Of a DNA stretch of 64,000 nt, positions 34,261-43,441 are shown piece after piece (the first letter of the stretch is position 1; each line of letters starts with the position of its first letter). Source of the stretch: Chloroflexota bacterium (GTDB lineage: Bacteria; Chloroflexota; Anaerolineae; Caldilineales; Caldilineaceae); contig BOKO01000028.1 in assembly GCA_016861025.1 (NCBI GenBank), positions 1-64,000 on the forward strand, read 5' to 3'. The position numbers were made by a program, and so were the translations under genes. Under the pieces are notes generated by a model. The model saw only the letters and a program-made list of their open reading frames with translations. It did not search any database and had not been told where the DNA came from.

Positions 34261-35058
34261 TCAGACGATCGAGTCGCCGGCAAAGGGGTTCTTCGCCGGT
34301 ATCCAGGGGAACCCGCCAAAGTTCAGCGCATTGCCGAACTTGCTCTGGCAGGTCGAGAAACTGCGGTCGCAGCCGGCGAAGGCTTCGAAGGCACTGCCTA
34401 CCGCCAGTCCGGGCAGGACGCTCGACAGCGTGACCGTATCGCCCGTGTGCTGGGTGATCATGCGGGGTACACCGCCCACGCGCAGATAACCGCCGGTCAG
34501 CCATCCGGTGCTCTGCGACAGGAAGGCCACCGAGGTTGCCGTCAAGCCAGAGACCGCGCTCAGCGTGCCGGCGATCTTGTAGGCCTGGTTGTTGATGCCA
34601 CAGCCCGGGTCGTAAAGGGCATGGCGGCAACCCGTCTGGTAATGCGCCCGCAGCCCCGGACGCTTCAAGGCCGTGAAGATCGACTCGCAGCGGATCGTCG
34701 CGCCGCTGCCGGCAAACACCACGGACGCCACGCGACCTTTCCAGGCGGTGATGTACTCGCTGTCACCGTAGTGATTGCGAAACAGCGTCAGGGACACCAC
34801 CCCGTTGGGCCGGCTGGCGGCAAACAACTGGGCCACCGCAAAGTCGCGCGCACATTCCAGTTCGATGCCATTGCGCGAGAAATCCGGCGATTGTTCCAGT
34901 CCGGAACGACGCAGAACGGCTGGCTGGTAGGTGTCGGCCTGGTAGGTCACGACCTCGCGGCCACTGGTCACCGCCCAGACCTGCTGGCCAAGGACGAAGC
35001 GATAGAGTTCCACCGGCAGACCAGCAGCCGCCGAAGTTTCCTGCGTGAGATAGGACAT
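34261..35058 (-). CDS. Tail protein, DUF2163 / BR0599 family
   Basis: The 265-aa protein has an N-terminal DUF2163-like domain (VELYRFVLGQQVWAVTSG; LRRSGLEQSPD). Its C-terminus is of the BR0599 type, where CDRSFSTCQSKFGNALNFGG and FPWIPAKNPF are diagnostic. These tail-tip assembly proteins lie between the tape measure and the hub in siphophages and gene transfer agents. Cysteines at CRHALYDPGCG and in the C-terminal motif may bind metal or a cluster. Confidence 0.85.
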   Translation of the reverse strand: MSYLTQETSAAAGLPVELYRFVLGQQVWAVTSGREVVTYQADTYQPAVLRRSGLEQSPDFSRNGIELECARDFAVAQLFAASRPNGVVSLTLFRNHYGDSEYITAWKGRVASVVFAGSGATIRCESIFTALKRPGLRAHYQTGCRHALYDPGCGINNQAYKIAGTLSAVSGLTATSVAFLSQSTGWLTGGYLRVGGVPRMITQHTGDTVTLSSVLPGLAVGSAFEAFAGCDRSFSTCQSKFGNALNFGGFPWIPAKNPFAGDSIV

Positions 35059-35061
35059 CGG

Positions 35062-36753
35062 TTATCCCTTGATGCTCTTGACTGGCAATGCCGATTCGAC
35101 GATCCGGTCGGAGAGCCAGTGCAATTCGATCTGGTCGCTGTCGAGCCGGCTTTTTTCGAGGAAGTAGATCGCGAGCCAGTCTTCGGGGTTGGCGTCGAAG
35201 CCGAAGGTCTGATCCAGCGTCATTGTTTCTTCTTCATTGATGGTCCCGGCGCCGAAGCTCAGGATCGTGCGGTAGTACCAGGTGCCGTTCTTGTGCAGGA
35301 AGGCGGCTTCGGTACGTCCCGGCATCGGGTTGAAGTACAGGGCATAGCCCCGCGCCGCAACGGTCATCACCGTCTGGTTCGACAGGATTTTGCGGGTCGG
35401 CACGATGGAGGTTTCCCATACCGGCTGCCAGTACGCCACCAGGCGTCCGGCACGGGCCGCCAGCCAGCCTTTGAAGGCGGCGATCTCGGCACGACTGGTG
35501 AAGCGGAAATCGAAGGCGCGGCGAATGAACGGTCGTGCCCCCGAGTCATCCACCGCCGTAATGCCGGTCTCGTAGTCCAGGACTTCGGCGAGCCGCTGAT
35601 ACTCCACATCGACATCGCGCTCCCGGTTCGGGCGCGGGAAAGTCATCGGCCAGAGCGGCACATTGCTCAGTCTGGTGGCGTTGTCCTGTTTGGTGATCGT
35701 GGTGGTTCCGGCGATATCGAACACCACCCGGGCCGTGACGATGGCTTCCGTGACCCGCGTCACCGGCTGGCTGATACGGAGCCGTGCGGTACGCGCTGGC
35801 GTCACGAAGGCGCCTGCCGGCCAGGACTGGAGGATGGGTTGCTTGAGCGTCACCCCATTGCTGGCCACCGACAGGACTTCGGCCGCCTCGGTATTGCGGC
35901 TGTCTGTACCGATCACCAGCAGGCCATCGGCCTCGTACTCCAGATGCGTCGTCGTCAACGGAATGAAGGTACTGCCCGCCACCAGGCTGCCCGCCAACTG
36001 CGTCTTGTCCGGCCAGATCGGCAAGGCATAGACCCGCGACTGCCAGGCCGACAGCAGCACATCCAGCAAGGCTGCATCGTCGCGCCCGAGCAGGATCGTG
36101 AATTCGAGCGAGCGGCGCGGATTGACGCGCAGGCTCACGCGCTGTTCGGTGCCATCCCGGGCGGTCAGCACATCGGTAGCCCAGGCCAGTCGTTCCAGCC
36201 AGGACTCTCCCCAGTGGGGTCGAAGGCCGAAGACCACGACCCGCCGACCCGAGATGCTCAGGCGCGGCGTCTCCCCTGGAAACTGGAATGTGAAGGACGC
36301 CTCAATAACCGGGGGACCATCAAGACTGATGGATACCTCGTACAAGCGCGACGACAGCATGCCGAAGGTGGTCGGCGGATTGCTGCTACCCGACAGCACG
36401 ATGCCACCATCGTTCTCGCCGACGATGGCCGACAAGGTCTTGGTGGCGAAATGCGCGTTCCACACTTCGATCTGCCGCATCTGCGTCGACAGCAGGTTGC
36501 CCAGGATGATCTTGCCCGGCAGCAGATGAATCTGGTGATACCAGTGCTGCTCGAACTGGCGGATCGTGAAGCCGGCGAAGCTTACCGGCAGTTCGCTGAC
36601 CGGCAGAAGGTTGGTCAGGGAGCCGCCGCCGGAGAATCGCGCAATGGCCCCCTCATAAGGGCGAAACGGTGCCGGCAGGAATTTCTCCGGCAAGGCATAG
36701 GCCGGATCTCCCTTCACGCCTGAGGGCAACACACCTCCCGCAAAGCTCGTCAT
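35062..36753 (-). CDS. Large tail protein (distal tail / baseplate)
   Basis: A 563-aa phage structural protein of beta-rich composition (LPVSFAGFTIRQFEQHWYH; ISGRRVVVFGLRPHWGESWLER). Its position, between two Gly/Tyr-rich tail genes and the DUF2163 protein, points to a baseplate or distal tail component. The ATG at 36753 overlaps the preceding stop (36750-36752). The in-frame start at 36798 would lie inside the neighbour. No enzymatic motif is seen. Confidence 0.65.
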   Translation of the reverse strand: MTSFAGGVLPSGVKGDPAYALPEKFLPAPFRPYEGAIARFSGGGSLTNLLPVSELPVSFAGFTIRQFEQHWYHQIHLLPGKIILGNLLSTQMRQIEVWNAHFATKTLSAIVGENDGGIVLSGSSNPPTTFGMLSSRLYEVSISLDGPPVIEASFTFQFPGETPRLSISGRRVVVFGLRPHWGESWLERLAWATDVLTARDGTEQRVSLRVNPRRSLEFTILLGRDDAALLDVLLSAWQSRVYALPIWPDKTQLAGSLVAGSTFIPLTTTHLEYEADGLLVIGTDSRNTEAAEVLSVASNGVTLKQPILQSWPAGAFVTPARTARLRISQPVTRVTEAIVTARVVFDIAGTTTITKQDNATRLSNVPLWPMTFPRPNRERDVDVEYQRLAEVLDYETGITAVDDSGARPFIRRAFDFRFTSRAEIAAFKGWLAARAGRLVAYWQPVWETSIVPTRKILSNQTVMTVAARGYALYFNPMPGRTEAAFLHKNGTWYYRTILSFGAGTINEEETMTLDQTFGFDANPEDWLAIYFLEKSRLDSDQIELHWLSDRIVESALPVKSIKG

Positions 36754-37511
36754 TTCTTGAAGGCGTAGCCGCCATAGGACGTGCTGAACACCATCCACTC
36801 ATCGCTGCCGAGCGTGACGATGTCCTTGTTGGCGTACTGACCGTTCATGCGCAGCAGACGGGCCTCCGGAATGTAGCCCACCATCGAGTAATAGTAGGTC
36901 GGCGTGGTACGTCCTACTTCGACGGTGATCGGATACAGCGGCGTCACCCCGTTGAAGGTGATCGGCGAATAGCTATCGAGTTGTCGCGTCAGGCTGGTGT
37001 AGAACATCCGCGACGAGGTATTGCCGGAGCCGTTGGCGGTTTTCCAGGCATTGGTCGCGCTGTCGATGTCGGCGCGCACGGCACCGCTGTAGCTGTCGGA
37101 CAGAAAGGCACCACCCGTGAAGCTGCAGGTCTTGGTCATGGTGCCGAAAAGCAGCATGTTGTAGATGGTGCTGGTGTATTGCGTGACGCAATAGCAGTAG
37201 CCATCCCCGCCGAACAGGAAGTATTCGGCACTACCGGAAAGCAGGTTGGCCGAGATCGAGCCACCCGATACGGTTTGTGAGCCGTAGGCCAGGCCGCTGC
37301 TGAACGCAGTCGAGCCATAGGCCGCGATGTAACTGCTCCAGGAGTGCAGATTGACGTACTGTCCGCTGGCCGCATGCTGCAGGTGCAGACGGTAGTAACC
37401 CGAATCGGCCTGATACATCAGCTGCGTGTAACCGCAGTAGGTGGTGGCGAAGAGCCGGATCTTGTCGAGCAGGTCGTTCGGCGAGGTGGTGATACCGGAT
37501 TGGAATGCCAT
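36750..37511 (-). CDS. Gly/Tyr/Ser-rich tail protein A
   Basis: This 253-aa protein, rich in Tyr, Ser and Gly, has the beta-structured look of phage tip or adhesin proteins (YCGYTQLMYQADSGYYRLHL; GGDGYCYCVTQYTS). Its N-terminus (MAFQSGITTSPNDLLDKIRLF) resembles that of the next gene upstream, so the two appear to be tandem paralogues. It is probably part of the baseplate. No family name is certain. Confidence 0.55.
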   Translation of the reverse strand: MAFQSGITTSPNDLLDKIRLFATTYCGYTQLMYQADSGYYRLHLQHAASGQYVNLHSWSSYIAAYGSTAFSSGLAYGSQTVSGGSISANLLSGSAEYFLFGGDGYCYCVTQYTSTIYNMLLFGTMTKTCSFTGGAFLSDSYSGAVRADIDSATNAWKTANGSGNTSSRMFYTSLTRQLDSYSPITFNGVTPLYPITVEVGRTTPTYYYSMVGYIPEARLLRMNGQYANKDIVTLGSDEWMVFSTSYGGYAFKK

Positions 37512-37514
37512 GGT

Positions 37515-38321
37515 CTATGCCAGCTTCAGTGCCCAATAGTCGTAGTACCCGGTGCGATACACGTCCTGCACCACCAGGTGATCCACGCCATTGGCGGTGA
37601 TGATGTTCTCCACGGAATTGCCGTAGCCCGGCACGCTGTACATGCCGTCCAGTTCGCCCAGGCCCTGCATCACGAAGGGCAACAGCGGATAGCTGCCATC
37701 CGGGGCTTCGCGCTGATTGCTGCCCCAGGTGCCTGGCCAGAAATACGGACTGCTGTTCCATGTACCCGTTGGCGACCAGTACGCCCCGGAATAACCCGCC
37801 GTGCGCGGCAGATGGTTTCGGTAGGTGTAGGCGTTGCTCCAGCGCGTCGACCCGTTGTACGAGCCACCGACCACCAGGGGATACGGGTATTGGGCCGGCG
37901 TGGCATACGGCAGAAACAACCCTAGATGCACGCACTCGTAGTAGGTGCCGGTCTTGACCACCACGACGATGCGGCGGCCATTGGCGACGAACCAGTACGG
38001 CATCGCCGACAGGGTCAGCAGCGCATAGTAGGTTTGACTGCTGTTGTACTGGGCGTCGAACGCTACCCCGGGGTTGTAGGTGACATAGCCGCGAAGTTTC
38101 CAGTTGCCGTAGTCCGAGGAGGTTTCCGTCTGGATGGCGACATAGATTTCGTCCGAGCCGGCCAGGCCGACGCCCTTGAGTACCAGTTCGGCGGGCGGCC
38201 CTGGTACCCAGCGCATGACCTGCCAGCGCTCGTTGGCCGGCAGCATCTGCTCGGTGACGAAAGCCTTGAGGCGCGTCAGAAGGTCGAGGTAGTCCGAAGC
38301 GGTACCGGATGTCCAGGCCAT
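37515..38321 (-). CDS. Gly/Tyr/Ser-rich tail protein B
   Basis: The 268-aa product begins MAWTSGTASDYLDLLTRLKAF, parallel to the start of protein A, and is full of aromatic and Gly-Ser stretches (TAGYSGAYWSPTGTWNSSPY). It follows the tape measure gene by 8 bp. The context says tail tip. Divergence between A and B after a shared N-terminal anchor suggests a common attachment surface with different exposed parts. Confidence 0.55.
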   Translation of the reverse strand: MAWTSGTASDYLDLLTRLKAFVTEQMLPANERWQVMRWVPGPPAELVLKGVGLAGSDEIYVAIQTETSSDYGNWKLRGYVTYNPGVAFDAQYNSSQTYYALLTLSAMPYWFVANGRRIVVVVKTGTYYECVHLGLFLPYATPAQYPYPLVVGGSYNGSTRWSNAYTYRNHLPRTAGYSGAYWSPTGTWNSSPYFWPGTWGSNQREAPDGSYPLLPFVMQGLGELDGMYSVPGYGNSVENIITANGVDHLVVQDVYRTGYYDYWALKLA

Positions 38322-38329
38322 GGCAGTTC

Positions 38330-40909
38330 CTAACGCAGAATCTCGCGCACGGCCGAACCATTGCGCGAGAGGATGTTGAGAATCGACTTTTCACCGGCGG
38401 GTGAGGTCAAGTAGTCGGCGGCAAGACTGGGATCGATCACATTGACGATGCGTACCGCCTGACCGGCCCCGCCCCCTGTCGTTGCCGGGGCGGCGGGTGG
38501 CACCAGTCCTCCCTCGGCGAAGGCTAGACGCACACCCTGCCAGCGGGGGACACTGAGTCCGCCGTTCAGGGCGTGCAGGAAATCGACGCCGAGCCGGCGC
38601 ACGGCAGCGGCGCGCAGGACATATTCCCCGGCCGACAGACGCGCCGGGATCGAGTCCGAGGTCGAAGTCCCTGGCCCGCTGACCAGGCCACCCGTGGCGA
38701 AGCCCTTGAACAGTCCGCTGATGAAGGCGCCAAATCCCCCACTGCCACCGCCGCTCCCAATCGCCCCGAACAAACTCTCGGCGAGTTTCTGCGAAGCGAT
38801 CCGGTTGATCGAGGCCAGGACGCTGCGCGCAAAATCGGCGAAGGCATCCTTGGCCGACTTGGCGCCCGAGCCGATCTGCTCGAACATCGTGGCAAAGGCG
38901 TTCTGGGTGTCACCATTGATGCGGACCGCCACCTCGTCCGTCACCGTCTTGAGGCTGGCGATCTCGATCTTCAGCCGCGCCACCCGATTGACCGCTTCCT
39001 CGGAACCGGTCGATTGCGCGAGTTGCTCCATCTTGGGGATCAGTGCTTCGACCTCCCTTGCCGTCTCGGCCTGCAATCCCAGCAGCGTCTGCCGCATCTG
39101 GGATTCGGTGATGAGGCCCGCCTCCTTTTGCACCTGGAGTTCCCGACCCCGCAGCGACAGCCGCTCGGTCGCGATCTGGTACTGACGCTCGAAGCGGGCC
39201 AGTTCTGCCAGATCCGACTCGACATCGATCAGGCGCGCCACATCCTGCGTGCCGGCGGTATCGCCCATGCGCTGCAATTGCTCGATCAGGGGCTGATACT
39301 CGCGTTGCAGCCGGGCGCGTGTACTGTCACCACCCGCTCCACTACTGACCTCGGCGAGACGATCCCGTACCCGGGAGAGCTCATTGGCGAGTTGCCGTTC
39401 GGCATTGGCCGCCGCATGCGCATTGGCCACCTCGATCTCGCCGCGTTGCTGCGCCAGAACGGCAATCTCACCGTCGAGCTTCTTGACCTCGGCCATGGCC
39501 CGCAGCCGGGTGGCCTCGTCCTTGCCGCTACGTGCCATCTGCTGCTGGGCAGTGCGTTCCTCGGACTTGCGGGAAATGTCCTCGTCGATGGCCGCCTGCT
39601 CAAGACGGGTCTTTTGTGCGTAGTAGTCCCGAATCGATACCAGGCGATCATCCAGGGCCCGGTCGAGGGCGGCCTTCTGCTGATCCAGCCCGGTCTTGAG
39701 CAGACGGAACTCGGCGTCGGCCTGCGCCTTCAGGACGGCCAGGCGCGCTGCACTGTTGTCCTTGGCTTCCGCGCCTTTCTTGATGCAGCGTCCGCCACGC
39801 CATTCACCGCCCGAGAGCAAGCAGGCCATGCGCTGCATGTCCTCTGTCGCTGCACCGGTATTCCCTGCAGCGGGACTTGATGAGGCAGGCCCTGCCTGGC
39901 GTGCCTGGGGCGGATTGAGGATGCGTGCCGACAAGGCATCGACCTCGGCACGCGCCTTAGCCGCATCTTCACGCATGGCTTCGCCGATCGCCTTGAAACC
40001 CCGGATATCGAGGCGTGCCAGCGCGGTGAGTTGCGCGGCCATGCCACCGATCTCGGTGCCCATCGACTTGAAGACGTAGGCGACATTCACGCCGAGGACG
40101 AGAATCGCCTCCAGGGTGGTTTTGAGGGCACCGCCGAGAATGGCTGCGAAGCCGGTCGCTTCTCCTTGACCGTCGCGGATGGCATCGGTCACGACCCGCA
40201 AGGGGGCCAGCAACTCGGTGGCAAGCGTTATGCCTAACCCGGAAGACGAGGCTTTGAGTGCGGTCAGATTGTCGTTGAACGCTTCAGCCGCCTGAGCGGT
40301 TCCGGTCGACAACTTCAGGCCGAGCCGCTCGGCTTCCTGCATCAGTGCGCGGATTCCCGATGAACCCTGATTCAGGAACGGAATCATGTCCATCCCGCTC
40401 TTGCCAAAGAGCTTGACCGCCAGGGCCGTCTTGGTGGCTCCGTCCTCGAAACTGGCGAATCGATCGGCAATCTCCAGCAGAATCGTGTCCGATGACTTGA
40501 GGTTGCCTGCCGACTCCTCGACCGAAATGCCGAGCGCCTGAAACAGGGCAGCGCCTTCGCCCAGTCCGGAACGTGCTTCCGTCAGGTTGGCGGACAGTCC
40601 TTTCAGGCCGGTCTTTAAGGTATCAAGCCCGACATCCGACAACTGTGCGGCGAATTGCAGCGTCGACAATGCCTCGACCGAGATGCCGATTTTCTGAGAG
40701 AGTTTGTTCAGTTCATCGGCAGAGTCGATCGCTCCCTTGACCAGTGCCGCGAACGCGCCCAGCGTGAGGGAGACACCCAGACCTGCCAGCAATCCCTGCA
40801 CGCGACGTGTTTCGTCACCGAGACGCCCGAGGTTGTTCCGGATGCTATCCAGGGCTGTGCGGGTCTGGTCGACGGCAGTGATGAGGATCTGTGCGCGATC
40901 GGAAGCCAT
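38330..40909 (-). CDS. Tail tape measure protein
   Basis: At 859 aa this is the longest tail gene and sits directly after the tail chaperone block, as expected for the tape measure. It has long alpha-helical coiled regions (residues about 340-640, rich in E, R, A and L). An N-terminal TMP domain (LGRLGDETRRVQGLLAGLGV; SADELNKLSQKIGISVEALS) and a Gly-rich C-terminus with GGLVSGPGTSTSDSIPARLS and AGEYVLRAAAVRRLG complete it. Its length sets the tail length, roughly 130 nm at 1.5 angstrom per residue. Confidence 0.9.
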   Translation of the reverse strand: MASDRAQILITAVDQTRTALDSIRNNLGRLGDETRRVQGLLAGLGVSLTLGAFAALVKGAIDSADELNKLSQKIGISVEALSTLQFAAQLSDVGLDTLKTGLKGLSANLTEARSGLGEGAALFQALGISVEESAGNLKSSDTILLEIADRFASFEDGATKTALAVKLFGKSGMDMIPFLNQGSSGIRALMQEAERLGLKLSTGTAQAAEAFNDNLTALKASSSGLGITLATELLAPLRVVTDAIRDGQGEATGFAAILGGALKTTLEAILVLGVNVAYVFKSMGTEIGGMAAQLTALARLDIRGFKAIGEAMREDAAKARAEVDALSARILNPPQARQAGPASSSPAAGNTGAATEDMQRMACLLSGGEWRGGRCIKKGAEAKDNSAARLAVLKAQADAEFRLLKTGLDQQKAALDRALDDRLVSIRDYYAQKTRLEQAAIDEDISRKSEERTAQQQMARSGKDEATRLRAMAEVKKLDGEIAVLAQQRGEIEVANAHAAANAERQLANELSRVRDRLAEVSSGAGGDSTRARLQREYQPLIEQLQRMGDTAGTQDVARLIDVESDLAELARFERQYQIATERLSLRGRELQVQKEAGLITESQMRQTLLGLQAETAREVEALIPKMEQLAQSTGSEEAVNRVARLKIEIASLKTVTDEVAVRINGDTQNAFATMFEQIGSGAKSAKDAFADFARSVLASINRIASQKLAESLFGAIGSGGGSGGFGAFISGLFKGFATGGLVSGPGTSTSDSIPARLSAGEYVLRAAAVRRLGVDFLHALNGGLSVPRWQGVRLAFAEGGLVPPAAPATTGGGAGQAVRIVNVIDPSLAADYLTSPAGEKSILNILSRNGSAVREILR

Positions 40910-40910
40910 G

Positions 40911-41561
40911 TCAGTTGCGGTTCAAATAGCGATTGATGAATTGAGCCAGTTGCGGCATGGCACGCCGCACCGTCCCGTCAAAGTCGAAGCGGCGTTTCAG
41001 GGTGACGCGAGGCACCAGGACAGCGATGGGGATTTCCTGGCCACGCTTGATCGATTTCGCCCCGGTGCGCTGTCGCTCGGCGCGCTTGAAGCGCGTCAGG
41101 GCCGAGGCGTTCTCCTTGATGTTCTCCGCCATCAGAATGACTTTGCCGCCTTTGCGAATGAACCAGGCATTGCCGGAACGCATCAGGGTGTCGATCACCC
41201 GGGCGAAAGCCTTGCGGCCCATCCGTCGCCCGGACTCGGTCAGCGGGATCAGCATCTTGCCGGTCAGGGTCGCCCCCCGGACATGCACACCCAGCCAGGA
41301 AACCCGAGACCCCACCAGTAAGGCCGGCAACCGCGAAGGATCCCGATCCAGCACCTTGGCCCGCATCGAGCGCAGGAAGGCCGGTTTGCGGATCGCCAGG
41401 TCGGACTGCATGCGGGTACGCAGTGCGTCTGTCAGGCTGCGGCTGCTGTCACGCATTCCCAGGCTGACCGCCTTATGGATCGCCTCGCGGCGTGAGCGGG
41501 TCCAGGCGGCCAATTCGCCCTTGTCGAGCAAACCCGAGGTAGTCAGGGAGATTTTGAGCAT
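40911..41561 (-). CDS. Minor tail protein (DUF6441-like)
   Basis: A 216-aa basic, helical protein (WTRSRREAIHKAVSLGMRDS; RKGGKVILMAEN) located between the tail chaperone and the tape measure. The ATG at 41559-41561 lies within the 3' end of the -1 frame extension of the chaperone gene. A longer frame to 41768 runs through the chaperone and is rejected. It resembles DUF6441 phage proteins in length and place; the name is from memory. Confidence 0.6.
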   Translation of the reverse strand: MLKISLTTSGLLDKGELAAWTRSRREAIHKAVSLGMRDSSRSLTDALRTRMQSDLAIRKPAFLRSMRAKVLDRDPSRLPALLVGSRVSWLGVHVRGATLTGKMLIPLTESGRRMGRKAFARVIDTLMRSGNAWFIRKGGKVILMAENIKENASALTRFKRAERQRTGAKSIKRGQEIPIAVLVPRVTLKRRFDFDGTVRRAMPQLAQFINRYLNRN

Positions 41562-42138
41562 GGTGCGGTGAGACTCTGAATGGCCTTGCGGATGACCTCG
41601 CCCGTTCCCTGACTGCCAGTGGCGATGACCGTCAGCAGATTGGCGAGTTGCCGCTGCTCCTGACGATCGATGGCGTCGATCCAGGCATCGACCTGCGCCA
41701 GGGTGTAGTGCCGGATGTCCTGCCAGGCATGGCCATGAGCAATCAGGCGCTGGCAGGTGTGGGCCCAACCAACTGACTGCCGATGCGACTCACTGCCTCG
41801 CCCAGCTTCGGCACCACCCGCTGGATAAAAAAATCCGCATTCACCTCGAACAGGGCCTGCGCGAGAAATATCGCCTCATCCAGCGCCAGGCCGGCAATCC
41901 ATTCGCGCGGTTGGCGGCTGGCGATGGCCATGGCCTCGATCATCGCCTCGCCGTGACTGCCCAGAAGCCTCAGCCAGTCAGGTTCGATGGCGAGATCCGC
42001 CGTGAAGGGCTGAATAGCCTTGGCGAAAGCTGGCAGTTCGCCCAGCACGAGGGGCGTGAGCGCGAGCGTCTGCTCCGCCACGCGGATCTCGACCGGGACG
42101 GGCGGCAGCACGGCCATGGGATCTATGGGCTTTTTCAC
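41543..42138 (-). CDS. Tail assembly chaperone G-T fusion made by -1 frameshift
   Basis: Reading in the zero frame gives a 131-aa chaperone. At the T7 run 41833-41827 the zero frame is GAT TTT TTT ATC, a U-UUU-UUU slippery heptamer. Slipping by -1 gives an open frame of 94 further codons to the TGA at 41543-41545, about 198 aa in all. The extension (HAWQDIRHYTLAQVDAWIDA; RQLANLLTVIATGSQGTGEV) reads like real protein and would otherwise be unannotated. This is the arrangement of lambda G and GT, which chaperone the tape measure. The frameshift itself is inferred. Confidence 0.75.
41743..42138 (-). CDS. Tail assembly chaperone (G-like, zero-frame product)
   Basis: This 131-aa protein (EIRVAEQTLALTPLVLGELP; DEAIFLAQALFEVNADFFIQ) lies between the tail tube and tape measure genes, where the gpG chaperone is encoded. 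It is mostly helical and acidic. The stop at 41743 lies about 28 codons after the slippery T run. Its start overlaps the tube gene stop by 4 bp. It would bind the tape measure protein during tail assembly. Confidence 0.8.
   Translation of the reverse strand: MKKPIDPMAVLPPVPVEIRVAEQTLALTPLVLGELPAFAKAIQPFTADLAIEPDWLRLLGSHGEAMIEAMAIASRQPREWIAGLALDEAIFLAQALFEVNADFFIQRVVPKLGEAVSRIGSQLVGPTPASA
41827..41833 (-). other. Slippery heptamer for programmed -1 frameshift
   Basis: Seven consecutive Ts on the coding strand are phased as T TTT TTT, with the first T the third base of a GAT codon. The -1 frame is open from here for 94 codons. GC-rich sequence directly downstream could form a stimulating stem. 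Confidence 0.7.
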
Positions 42139-42869
42139 AGGAGGACAATCCGGCCGAATTGACCCAGTTCACCACTGGCCGACTTGGTCAGATCGGCGAG
42201 CACCTGACCGGATAACTCGAACTTAAGCAGGTCGCTGGTGATCACCGACAGTTCCTTGGCCGGGTTGATGGCCACGCGATAGAGATCGATGACGACTTCT
42301 TTGTTGCCGTCGGCGGTATTGAGCCCCTCGAAGCGCACCCAGCGCTCTGGCAAGGGCTGGGTGAACATTGCCGTCACGTTGGCTGCGCCATAGGAATAGC
42401 TGGCGGTGATGGCACCGGTCACGCCAGTGATGTCGGTGAATTGGAAGGAGCCGTGCTTGGCGTTCACCGTGTACTTAGTGTTGGCAACCGTGGTGGCCCC
42501 CGCCTTTACCACCAAGGACGACACGTTCTGCTTGCCGAGCAGGTACAACTTGTTGGTTTCGGCCGTCGTCGCAATGGCCTCGTCAGTCACGGTGCCGGTA
42601 GTCACGACCGTCGTGCTGCCGTAGAGCGCCAGTTCGAGATTGCTCGGGATAAGTTCTTCCAGGGTGCAGGCAAACTCGCCTTTCTTGCCCTTGATGATCT
42701 GCAGGTCGGTGAGGCGCTGACCGGACTGCGATTCCTGATGCTCGAGGGTCTCTACCGAGAGTGATACCTTGAGGTCGGGAACGTTGCCGACGAAGTTGAG
42801 GCCGGCAGGATTGCCGCCGCTGGTGCGAGCGCCGATGAATACGCGCCCCTGACCGGAGAAATAGGCCAT
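42135..42869 (-). CDS. Major tail tube protein
   Basis: A 244-aa beta-rich protein (MAYFSGQGRVFIGARTSG; VSLSVETLEHQESQSGQRL; FACTLEELIPSNLELALYG) with the typical composition and position of siphophage tail tube subunits. It lies just upstream of the chaperone and downstream of the tail terminator gene. It would polymerise around the tape measure to form the non-contractile tube. Confidence 0.85.
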   Translation of the reverse strand: MAYFSGQGRVFIGARTSGGNPAGLNFVGNVPDLKVSLSVETLEHQESQSGQRLTDLQIIKGKKGEFACTLEELIPSNLELALYGSTTVVTTGTVTDEAIATTAETNKLYLLGKQNVSSLVVKAGATTVANTKYTVNAKHGSFQFTDITGVTGAITASYSYGAANVTAMFTQPLPERWVRFEGLNTADGNKEVVIDLYRVAINPAKELSVITSDLLKFELSGQVLADLTKSASGELGQFGRIVLL

Positions 42870-42977
42870 ATCGTTTACTCCTTCGATGGAAAGTGAAAGT
42901 GGTGGAACGCCTTACTTGCCGGCTACTACCGCCGGTGATAAATAAACAGTGATCTGTTCCAAGCCGGCGTTGCGGCG

Positions 42978-43418
42978 TTACCCCTGGGCCGTCAGGTCAT
43001 GGACCAGGGTGCGGTAGGTGATCTGGTAGCGCGCCGGAATTGCGGCAGCCGTGGCATCGGCATCCTCGATGTCCCAGTCACAATCCAGTTCCTGAAGCCC
43101 CAGCGTGGTACCGCCCAGATTCGGATCGGAAAACAGCGCGGTGTGACAGGCCACCATCAACCGGTCGGCCATCGCCTCGGCCGGTTCGGTGTCGGTGGCA
43201 CGCGCCAGTGCCACGAGGCGGACGACCAGATGCCGCTCGATGCGGTCGTTGGCGCGCTGGGCGATGGTTTCCGCCTCTGGGAAGATCAGCAGCGCCGGTG
43301 AAGCGTCGCGGGGAATTGCAGTGGTCGGTGAGCGCAGGACCTGTGCGCCTTCCCCCTGAGCGATGGGAGACAAACGACTGGTCATTGCCTGGAGAATGCG
43401 TTCCCGGATTGAGTTCAT
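42978..43418 (-). CDS. Tail terminator / tail completion protein
   Basis: The 146-aa protein (MNSIRERILQAMTSRLSPI; ERHLVVRLVALARATDTEPA) is of the size and alpha/beta type of lambda gpU or gpZ-like terminators. It lies between the head-tail connector and tube genes. AAGGAA precedes the ATG at 43418; an earlier start at 43469 is unsupported. It would cap the tail and join it to the head. Confidence 0.65.
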   Translation of the reverse strand: MNSIRERILQAMTSRLSPIAQGEGAQVLRSPTTAIPRDASPALLIFPEAETIAQRANDRIERHLVVRLVALARATDTEPAEAMADRLMVACHTALFSDPNLGGTTLGLQELDCDWDIEDADATAAAIPARYQITYRTLVHDLTAQG

Positions 43419-43441
43419 AGTGGATTTCCTTCGAGCATGAA

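Noticed and set aside
31604..36723. Very long plus-strand frames opposite the tail genes
   Set aside because: Low-complexity His/Arg/Gly/Gln sequence typical of antisense to GC-rich genes.
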